Positions 40,540 to 64,000 of a DNA stretch of 64,000 nt are shown in pieces; the first letter of the stretch is position 1; every line of letters starts with the position of its first letter. Made by a program: the position numbers and the translations under genes. Source of the DNA: Seriola aureovittata (Eukaryota > Chordata > Actinopteri > Carangiformes > Carangidae); assembly GCF_021018895.1 (NCBI RefSeq), contig NC_079375.1, positions 5,615,060-5,679,059 of the forward strand, given 5' to 3'. The notes beneath the pieces are model-generated. The model did not search any database and was not told the origin of the DNA. It saw only the letters and a list, made by a program, of their open reading frames with translations.

Positions 40540-40970
40540 AAAGCGACTATAATAGATATTTTCTATAACAAAATCAAAAGACAATGTGAAAACAATGTGA
40601 CAATGTGGTCACCCAAATCTCAGCTTTACAGAGATTTACAGCTAGTTTCCACCCTATGTTTAACTGCCCACCCATTACCTTACTTCTTTGGTTCACTCTC
40701 AACGCTCACATAGAGTTGTTTGGGCCACAGCAGGCAGCTGTTTTTAGTTTAATAAAAAACCCACTAGACACTAACTGCTCTGTAGGTTGACAGGTAGACA
40801 GACACAATTAGCAACTAGCTAGTGAATATAGTGCACAATTTAGCAGCTTAAGAGCCAGGTATTCCCCCCCAGGAGTGAGTGGAGAGCAAAATCAGAGCTC
40901 ATAGAGGGTGAGTATTGGACTTACATTTGCCAGGTACCTAAAAACATAGGTCCAAATGAATGATAAAGTT
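40540..40970 (+). repeat. Dispersed teleost repeat with GGCAGCTGTTTTTAG core
   Basis: GCGACTATAATAGATATTTT, CACCCAAATCTCAGCTTTAC, CAGCAGGCAGCTGTTTTTAG, TTTAGCAGCTTAAGAGCCAG and GAGTATTGGACTTACATTTG occur in an order I recall from common fish repeats. Class and boundaries are uncertain. Confidence 0.45.
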
Positions 40971-41695
40971 GCTCCGTAACTGCTGGATGTGTAAATAACC
41001 AAATGTTTGCCAACAAGTTTGCCATACCAACTTGGTAAAAGCTTCTACCTTCCACCTCCAATATATTGGGGTGGCAGCAGACATCTCATAGACAAAAACA
41101 TCTAAAATAAATAAATAAAACTATCTGCATGGCTCAGTAAACCAAGCAGTGCACTGCGACCTTCACATGCATCCACGCCAAATATAGGTCCACATTGCCC
41201 TGAACAGCTTGAATTCAGCACAGGCTGTCCCAGTTAGGCTCCTCTCACTACAACTTTCCTCGAACTCAACTCCCCAAGGTCCCCTGCCACTGTCACAACC
41301 ACAATCTGTCACACTTCAACTAACCACAGCTACAGCTCACTTATTGTGGGTATCTTCAAAGGAGAGACATGAGAGCACACAACATAAATAAGACACAAAA
41401 AGGACATGTTTAAAGGCAGGTAGGGCACCCACAGTAGGAATGAGAGCAGGCAGGGGAAAATGCAATTCATTATGACATCACCCTCCAATAACCAGTAAAT
41501 CTTTCCCCTCACACTTACTGGTAAATAAACCAGTTCACCAGCTACCAGCTGTATCACAAACATGTGGGGAATGGTGTGATTTATGGTTTACAAACAACTT
41601 GAGGATGATTTAATCAACAGAGAACTTACACATAACGGTTTTAATAATCAAATTTAGAGTTTCAAATAAGGGTATATATTATTTTTTCCTTTAAT

Positions 41696-41877
41696 GACTT
41701 GACAAGTCTATAAAATGTCACAAAACATGCTCTGAAATCTTCAAATTGCTTTATTTTTCCCCAACAAAAGTCACAAACACAGAGATATTCTATTCACAAC
41801 AGAGCTAATCCTCATATTTCATAATCAAATGTTTGGCATTTTTAGCTTAATTAATTAAATTATGAATCGACCATCAA
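41696..41877 (+). repeat. GGGCTGCAACTAA-family repeat, copy 11 (fragment)
   Basis: AGTCTATAAAATGTCACAAA, ATCTTCAAATTGCTTTATTT, then CACAGAGATATTCTATTCAC and an ATTAATTAAATTATGAATCG tail. Confidence 0.55.
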
Positions 41878-42585
41878 GATTGCTGTCCTTTACTTTGAGT
41901 TGTTGTCACTCACTTTGGGGTTATAATTTATTGCTGTGGGCTAAATTACGGGTCAGCTAATTGAAAAATCTGCACAGACATGAATCAACAGTATCTGTCC
42001 TCTGATTTATACTATTTAGACCGAAAACTGTGACATTCAAACCTGTAATACTGACTGTAAAACACGTTGTTTCTTTATCAAGTTCAAAGGGTAAAAATGA
42101 CATTTCACCTGCTCTGTGAACAGCAGGATTGCTGCACCATGACAGTGTAATTTCACTGCTGACAGCTCAGGAAGTTCACCCACAACCAAGTATTTGCTGT
42201 AACATTTTTATCTTGGTCAGCCAGCGGCTTAACAGCAACTTTATGGGAGAATAAATACACCTCTGCCAGGCTTTATCCGATGTTTATTTTTTTATGCTTT
42301 AGGAATAGGAAGTATTCCTAAACGGATTAACTGTACAATTCCTGATATTTGTAAAGCTTTTCTCTTAACTTTATTAGCTTCGTGTTTACTTATGTACACT
42401 TTCGATAAGGATGCAAAAATCAAATCTTACATATCACCAACTATAGTCACGTTTTATGATCTTAACATAAAGTTCTTGGCAGGGCGTCTGTCGTGGAGCT
42501 AATCTGTCGCTAACGTTAGCTAGCTAATTAGCTTTCTGGCTAAAACATTCCTTAGTGTCCCAAACACCGTCGCACCTTCACCTAC

Positions 42586-42900
42586 CTTCTCTGCGGGAGT
42601 GAGACAGTCCGTGGGGAAAAGGAAACACACTCCTGGGTGAGGTTAAATTCCCGTAAACTTTCCTGTCGACCGACCAACCGTATGAAAATAGTTCTCCACT
42701 TGTCAGGTTAAGTCAGACGGCAGTGCTCCCGTCTCTCCTCTTCTTCCCAGGCCGGTGTAATAATCCACAGTAGTGCTCGTTCCCGTGGACTCACGCCTGC
42801 CCTCATAACTTTGGCAACTACCTTCAAGCGAAGACCGTCTATGGAGAATGATGCATTACTCTACTTTTTTTCCAGGAGAAACTCTGACTCGCTTTCCGGT
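42586..42900 (-). promoter_or_regulatory. arhgap12: arhgap12 non-coding exon 1 and core promoter (approximate upstream limit)
   Basis: On the minus strand, CGCAGAGAAG is followed by gtaggtgaag, a strong donor at 42585. This is the only good donor in a locally CpG-rich block lying 8 kb upstream of the coding exon on the same strand. I infer a first untranslated exon ending at 42586. Its 5' end is unknown and probably falls between 42750 and 42900. Confidence 0.55.
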
Positions 42901-42927
42901 CGGTACATACCCCGAGTAAACGTTGGC

Positions 42928-42941
42928 GTTACCATAGCAAC
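42928..42941 (+). promoter_or_regulatory. RFX X-box in the arhgap12 promoter
   Basis: GTTACCATAGCAAC fits the RFX-factor X-box consensus (GTNRCC, short spacer, RGYAAC) with both half-sites intact. It lies about 340 bp upstream of the inferred end of arhgap12 exon 1. Confidence 0.65.
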
Positions 42942-43262
42942 CACGGTATGAATCAAAATGTCAAGCAACTAAACAAAAACCATTTAATTTAACTGTTAAC
43001 TCTAACTGACAACCGTTAGCTCGTGTTAACCAACACACATTTAATGTCTATCTAAATATGTTTAGTCAGCGTAAACCAGCATCAACCCATTAAAAGCAGC
43101 GCAAAGTTTTTATTGAGCGGAAAAAACATTCAGAGTGAGTACTCTAGCCTAATTTCTGCTCTATGGTCCTAGCCCGCAGGTGTTCAGGATTCAAACTGGG
43201 AACTAGCGTCACCTGGCGGTAATGTGGTGGAGATACAACTACATTGCAATTATCAACTTGCT

Positions 43263-43464
43263 ATGTAGGACAAAAAGTGACGAAGTATAAATAGAAAAAA
43301 TAAATGTAGAAATGCATTAATTAATAAATTAATCAATAAATGGAAAAATACAGAAATTGTATTTCTTTTATTACCAACATTTTTTTATTTTGCATTTATT
43401 TATTTATTTCAGCATTTATTTGTTTATTTGTTTATTTATACTTATGTCATTTTTGTCCTTCATA
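43263..43464. mobile_element. Fold-back MITE beside the arhgap12 promoter
   Basis: Left arm AGGACAAAAAGTGACGAAGT followed by ATAAATA (43267-43293) pairs with the inverse of the right end, ending TTTTGTCCT at 43460. Inner arms are (AAAT)-rich on the left and (TTTA)-rich on the right, so the element is almost wholly palindromic. Confidence 0.7.
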
Positions 43465-46400
43465 CTTTCAATCCAAAAATTTGGAAACACTTAACAGTTC
43501 TGGCTGCTGCAGTACAACTGCAAAGAAGTACAATAACACTTTTCTAGATATTTGTTTTTACAGGTTTTCTCTACTGATGATTTACTTTTGATGACAGTTG
43601 TAGGCCAAGGTTTGGGCACCCCTAGGCAAATTATATATTTTGTTGATATAAAAAAAAAGAGTCTTTCTTCAGTTTCAAAGTTTGCTAGTGAGCCAGCAAG
43701 CCTGCGTTTGCTTTTTGGTTTTCAATGTTAGTAAGCCATCAGTAAAGGGAAATGAGCACCTTAATTTGTAATGAGTCATCAGCAAAAGTTAGTCACCTAT
43801 GAATTTTAATACATCATTGTCAAATGTTAATGAGCAGTCTATAAATGGATTTTGGTCCAGATGTCTAGCAGCTCTTTTTAAGAAGTGGTCAAACAGTCCA
43901 ATTGAGAGGTCTTTCTAGTGAATAAAATAGTTCTCAGACACACAGATTTTTCACAACCCAACAGTGGTTCTTATTAATGACTCATAACTGATCTATAAAT
44001 AATTATCAACTGCTTTATTAACCAGCAATAGAGCCTTTAATCACAGCTTCTAAACCCTCTATAAATGGTGCAGTCTCAGAAGAGTGGTAGCAGATTTCAA
44101 GGGGCCTAACCCAAACCATGAAGAACAGACTGGTTATATAGTGCTTATTAATAAATTAACTTTTCTACATTAACATTATCAAAAAGACAGAAAATACATT
44201 TGTGAGCATGACAAAAATCCAGCATTAAATGACTCATAATTTTTTTGCAAAAACAATTAGTAAATCTTAGCCAAACACAAGAAGGACAGAGGGGTAGAAG
44301 AGTTTTGTCATAATTATTTAATCACACATACATTTACATCATGCAGTCAATCCAAAACTGTGATCTCATTAACTTCCCATCTCTGTCCATATCAGAGCCC
44401 TGCTATTTGTGCCCCAGTTCTCCAGGAATGATCCAGTACCTTGTCCACTGATGGATCCTCAAAACTGTCCTTTAAAAACTGACCAACTATTACACAGTAA
44501 TAAAAAAAAAGTGGATTCACTTTTGTTTTTTCAAATTTAGAATTAATGCAAAACTCATTTCAATTTAGGAAAACACCACAAATATTCTTTGCCGTTTGTA
44601 TTTAACCGTTTTTCCCCATTTCAAATCAAGTTTTGGTGGAAGGTCAAAGGATAAACATTTTGAGGTCCATGCTGCAAAGGCTTAACTAATCTAGAAGATA
44701 ACACAGAGGGAATAAACCATCTCGATAGACACCAAACACTGTCCTGTCATAGATGCGTGGGAGCTACTCCTCCCGGCAGTCTGTAGAAAGTAGTTTTTAC
44801 CATTTAAATTATTTGCTGTCAACAAACGGTTCCATTTACAGGACATTGGAAACGTCTTTTTTCCTCCAGTCAAAAACAGCCACATATGGAGTGTTTTTCT
44901 GAGTGCAGATATTGTGAAGAAGTGCTATTAAACCTAACTTTCCTGTTACAAGACGACAGGTTTTAGTATGACATCCTACTAGAGAAAGCCAAACTCCCAT
45001 CCCCCTTTTCAAGCTAGATTTGTTTCACTAGTATCAGCCAAAAATGCTTTTTTTTTGCAACAGGTTTCTTTAATTTATGTCTAAAAAGTGAAATATATAT
45101 GTTTATTCTTAACTAATACTGTACTCAATAGTAAAGTTTTACCATATTGACATCTTACAGGGAGTTTACTGCCCAGTACATCAGTAGATACCCATTAATC
45201 TCTGAATATTGGCAGAAAAAGATTTCAGCTCTTCAGAAACAGCAACAAAAGAAGCCGTCAATACACCAAGTTAGTGAAACCGAAGCTAACAGAGAAGAGG
45301 GGCAGGGCTTTGACTTCGTACGGCAGAATTACCACTGCTGCTTAGACACCCTGATCACACCTGCCAGTCGACTGATATACAGTGTATTTTACAGTATATT
45401 GCACTTGCACAAGATGTTAGTGTTCTCATGCAGGGGTTACAATCACAACAAGATCTTCGCCAATGCACTGGGGCTTCACAGGGTTAAGAACGAAACAAAA
45501 GAAAAAAAAACTGCGGTGGGAATTAAAAAGAAAATAAATCATGAAGAAAACTAAAAAATTACAACAGAGACAACAGAACACAAAATAAATCCTACACCCC
45601 TCACTAGATATAGTTAAATAAACCCTTCCTCCAGATGATGACAGAAAATTTTTGTGCAATTACAGACCCTGCTCTCCTGACTGGTTGATCAGCGGCAAGG
45701 GTCTGACCCATCGTCTGACACCCTACCCCCCTGCCCGCCGTTCCCCTCTAAATATGCATCTACGTGATCTATGGAACAATGAAAAGATACAGTACATAAA
45801 ACCCAGCAAAACACATTGCTTTCTGCAAATTTACAACCAAAGGGGCACGTACAGTTACAGGTCCAAAATCTTTGAAGAAACCACAAAAAAAAGGGGTGTG
45901 GGAGGGAAGACAAAAATAAAATATATATCGAAGCGAGGCACCCTTGATAGATAGATATCGTGATACGGCAGGGATCAAACAGTTCCTGACAGGTTAGGTT
46001 TACAACTAAAAAACAAAAAACAAAAAGATCCTGAATATCTGAGTGAATGGGGATGAGTGACAGCGACCCAGCTAGGACAGGACAAGCATTGTGTGTGCTA
46101 TCTCAGTCTATATGCCTGCAGACTATGTGCTCCAATGCGCAGAGATATAAATAGCGTCCATTAACACAGCATTATCAACCACTGAGAGGAGTAAAAACAG
46201 TACATTTAGCTACTTAGCATAGGCTATGCTAAAAAAGGTGGAAGTTTGTTTTGACAACCGGATCATCCTCCTCTTTCCTTCTTTCCTTCCTTCCTACATT
46301 CTTTACATCCTTCGCATGAAGTCACCAATAACGAGTATAGGTTTTATTTTAACTTAATGATAAAAACAATTGGCCTCCACAGGTATTTAGTTAAATACAT

Positions 46401-46770
46401 ACTACAGTACACTGTCGCACGTCTTGGCTGTCATTTTTTTTAATCCTTCTCTTCAGCTGTTCCCTGATTTCCATTCAGCTCTCTCTCCAGGGAGGCTTGT
46501 GCAGTAGTGCCAATTTTACATCTGTACAACAAGACGGGACAGAACAGTAGTGCTCAACGCCACCTAGTCAATTCAAAACCGTACAGTTTTTTTGTAGTTT
46601 TTTTTCCTTAAAGAAGCATGTAAAATCTAGCCAGAGAAAAGTGTGGTTAACAACCAATAATAGTAATCGTGAAATGTACAGAGGTTAGCCTATAGGGTCA
46701 AGCTATTTCTCTTGGTAGGGTCTCCTTTCTTTTTTTTTTTTTTGTTTAAGATGTTTGTTTTTTTTGTTTT
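43465..46770 (-). other. kif5b distal 3' UTR or intergenic DNA
   Basis: Between the arhgap12 promoter side and the proximal kif5b poly(A) signal. It includes one copy of a 150-bp segment duplicated in kif5b intron 25. The plus-strand open frame at 45147-45554 has no protein character. A long kif5b 3' UTR may occupy the 45200-46770 part, but this is inference. Confidence 0.4.
45024..45174 (+). repeat. 150-bp segment duplicated at 47461-47612, copy A
   Basis: Shares CAGCCAAAAATGCTT, GGTTTCTTTAA, TCTAAAAAGTGAAA, AAAGTTTTACCATATTGACA and CAGGGAGTTTACTGCCC with copy B, in the same order and orientation. Confidence 0.85.
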
Positions 46771-46776
46771 TTTATT
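46771..46776 (-). terminator. Candidate kif5b poly(A) signal AATAAA
   Basis: AATAAA on the minus strand about 515 nt after the kif5b stop. Another AATAAA lies at 46348-46343. Which is used is unknown. Confidence 0.35.
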
Positions 46777-47069
46777 CGGATGCTACCGTTACATTCAGCT
46801 TGGCACAGTGCAGAACTACTCGCACGATGACGACAGACTGTGCAAAACAAAATCGAAACCGAAGCTACACATTTGAGTCGCACACGGTTTCGCTCGCCGA
46901 GGCTGCGCTCAAGACTGCGTTTGGTTCGGTGGATAAGAATATTATCTTGCCTTTTTGTAAATTAAATTTGTTGTTTTTTTTTTTTCTTTTAATTATATCC
47001 AGTAAGAGAAAAAGAGATAAGTCGTGGTGAAAGTCGGGGATGTGGGAGAGTGGGTGGAGGTGGTGGTGA

Positions 47070-47097
47070 GGGGGGGGGGGGGGGGGGGGGGGGGGGG
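47070..47097. repeat. G28 homopolymer (C28 in kif5b mRNA)
   Basis: 28 consecutive G on the plus strand within the inferred kif5b 3' UTR. Exact length may be affected by sequencing error. Confidence 0.85.
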
Positions 47098-47289
47098 AGA
47101 GGGAGGGGGCTGGAGCTGTACAGGCCAGGAATATTTATATATATATATTTATAATTCAGAAACTCCTTCTTGGCTCCAAAGCAGCGACGAGGAGCCTGTT
47201 CGCTGTAATGGAATGACAGGTTGTCAGGGTGGGCAGGGGGGTTTCATATTGGCTTCTTCTGTGGTGTTGTCCTTCTATCCTGCTGCTCC

Positions 47290-62347
<15,058 letters not shown>

Positions 62348-62720
62348 CTTCCACGGTTCACGAATGGAAATTCACCAATAAAATAAAAAGTATATCCTGG
62401 ATCCCAGGGGCGGCCGTGGGGGGCTAAAAGGGAGGCCGAGCCCCTCTGTCCCAATCTCAGGTTCTGGAAAGGGCGATAATGATCTGTCGGGCATTCAACA
62501 GAAATCCTTGTTTTCCTCTCAATCGGTTCCCCCTCCTGTTAGGAAGCCATGATACCGGTGGATCAGCGGCTGGCCACCTCACCCCTCCTGCTGCTGTGGA
62601 TGTGGATCACCATGACGTCACCCCGGCGCTCCCCTCCTCACTGTGTTATTGTTCAGAAATCCTCAATATAGCATTGCATTAAAGTGTGTCTAGTTCAGCC
62701 ATTTTTAGATAAAATAAGTT
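62348..62720 (-). promoter_or_regulatory. kif5b: kif5b 5' UTR and promoter region
   Basis: Upstream of the kif5b ATG lie a CCAAT box on the plus strand near 62374, a GC box (GGGGCGG) at 62407-62413 and a perfect CRE (TGACGTCA) at 62613-62620. The block is GC-richer than its surroundings. The transcription start is not determinable from sequence alone. Confidence 0.6.
62613..62620. promoter_or_regulatory. Palindromic CRE (TGACGTCA) upstream of kif5b
   Basis: Full 8-bp ATF/CREB consensus, 266 bp upstream of the kif5b ATG, next to a GC-rich segment. Confidence 0.6.
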
Positions 62721-64000
62721 TACTGGATCAAAAACACGTGTAAAAGTGTTTTATTTTTCGTTGTCAGGTCATTATTCATCTCTCCTCTTTGCAATATTGC
62801 ATCAGGACGAAAACAAAAACAACTACATAGTGTAAAATAAATAAAAGAAATTAAAATTCATTAAATAATATTCACTTAAATTTTGAATAAATTAAATTAA
62901 TAAGCCTCAGATCCCTGTGTTAGAGAGAAGGTCTTGGGATCGTACATGCCTGAGTAGACTCATTTCAGTCTTCCAGGCTGTAGTAAGAATATCACGCCCT
63001 CGCACAAATATGACCTTAAATGCAAAATTAATTTTTAAACAAACACAAAGCAAAACCTTCACACAACTACATGACAATACACTGATTTTAACTTTTTAGC
63101 TTTTGGTCAGAGCCCTTCACCATAGCACTGAGAAGCTGATGTACAAATAAATCCCATTGCCCAGTGAAACAAGTGCAATAGACATAATTAAAGAGCTTCA
63201 CTTGTATTACACTTTTCAGCTGAGAACAGGGCAAAGTACTTTACAATGCTTTACTTTCAACCATGCACACAGCTGAGGCGATGAAACCACAGACACTGGC
63301 CTGCTCATGTGGAGGAACTTGGAGCCTGGTGTCAAACAATTAGTATGTTTAAAAGTTAAAAGCAATCAATACAATAGATCAATACTATGTACAATTACTC
63401 CTTTTTCCTGAAATACCTTGAATTTCATAAAAAGCAGATTAAGTTGGTCCCCATGTTTCCCACAGAGGACACTGGGTAAAAGTGTCCCATTCAGCGGCTA
63501 GAATTCAGTGAATATTACAATGTAAAATTCATAATAAAGTGTTACCCACAAATAAAATATGCAAACTACTAACAAAATGAAAGTTTTTCTAACTCTTGAA
63601 CGGCCAATGGAGCCAGGATGTGTGGCATTTAATTTGGGAATTTGTAATCTAAAATGGGAATTTGTCATATGAACACTAAAACAAATTAAATAATTAACTG
63701 CAAAAGTCTATTGAAAAGTTTCTGAAACGCCCTTTGCTCTTTTGAACCCATTTTATAGCTTTTGTAGGTGTCTGACTACTCCATCTACTCCATTCTTGTA
63801 AACATTACAATACACAAAATAAGAAGTCCAACAAGATGAAAATATGCTGTTTTTAAGGACTCCAGCAAAATACTAGAATAAAAGTATTTAGTTGACTTAC
63901 ACCTCTAGGAAGGAAAACAACAGATTTAGGGAGAAAATGTTGAAAATGTGCCTGCAATTATTTGTCATGCTTTATAACCTCTATAACCCCACAGCCTACT
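62721..64000. other. Intergenic DNA upstream of kif5b
   Basis: AT-rich. A short stretch near 63200-63260 (ACTTTTCAGC, AAGTACTTTACAATGC) resembles degraded copies of a common fish dispersed repeat. No open frame, RNA gene or recognisable exon of the next gene (EPC1 in mammals) was found. Confidence 0.6.

Larger units (their letters stand above)
34553..42585 (-). other. arhgap12: arhgap12 intron 1 (8 kb)
   Basis: Bounded by the donor at 42585 and the acceptor at 34553. No exon-like frame was found. It holds several copies of the GGGCTGCAACTAA repeat family, a CA microsatellite and a dispersed repeat near 40540-40970, each listed separately. Confidence 0.6.
46771..47289 (-). other. kif5b: kif5b 3' UTR (proximal part)
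   Basis: Follows the TGA. It contains an AT-dinucleotide stretch (around 47130-47155), a 28-nt homopolymer (C on the mRNA, 47070-47097) and a CpG-containing unique block (46790-46930). It runs to the first clear AATAAA on the minus strand at 46776-46771. The real cleavage point cannot be seen. The sequence after that signal is A-rich rather than GU-rich, so the transcript may well continue to a distal site. Confidence 0.55.

Noticed and set aside
45147..45554. 135-residue plus-strand frame
   Set aside because: Lies antisense to the likely kif5b distal 3' UTR and begins at the end of the duplicated 150-bp segment; ends in a Lys-rich A tract, with no known domain.

Overview
The window is nuclear DNA from a ray-finned fish, probably a spiny-rayed (percomorph-type) teleost. 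The evidence is split genes with GT-AG introns, long CA/GT microsatellites, several families of short non-autonomous DNA transposons typical of teleosts, and the 'GCTAACGTTAGC' words common in teleost gene-flanking DNA. Nothing looks bacterial, organellar or viral.

Two protein-coding genes are supported, both on the minus strand. (1) A complete kinesin-1 heavy chain gene, kif5b, with its ATG at 62347 and stop at 47290. I could place 26 coding exons whose phases all join, giving 962 residues, against 963 for human KIF5B from memory. (2) The 5' part of arhgap12 (a Rho GTPase-activating protein): a likely non-coding first exon ending at 42586, and one 699-bp coding exon (33781-34479) carrying the N-terminal SH3 domain. 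The WW, PH and RhoGAP exons were not found and must lie beyond the left edge. The order ARHGAP12-KIF5B, same strand, is the arrangement known in mammals (human 10p11), so this is conserved microsynteny.

Layout: 1-33780 is intron 2 of arhgap12, non-coding and rich in old repeats and microsatellites; 33781-34552 is arhgap12 exon 2; 34553-42585 is arhgap12 intron 1; 42586-about 42950 is the arhgap12 first exon and promoter, with a perfect RFX X-box; 43263-43464 is a fold-back MITE; about 43470-47289 is the kif5b 3' UTR and downstream DNA; 47290-62347 is the kif5b coding span with a 4.6-kb first intron; 62348-64000 is the kif5b promoter side, with a perfect CRE, and upstream DNA.

The two genes do not form an operon-like system. 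kif5b makes the plus-end-directed microtubule motor chain, and arhgap12 makes a regulator of Rho-family GTPases and actin; their adjacency is syntenic, not a shown functional link. No undescribed gene system is supported. The most unusual items are a 36-bp-arm palindrome formed by inverted duplication inside an old transposon copy, two identical X-box 14-mers (arhgap12 promoter and a kif5b intron), a G-quadruplex-capable G tract just after a short kif5b exon, a T21 tract forming a kif5b splice acceptor, and a kif5b final donor site that carries an in-frame stop codon.
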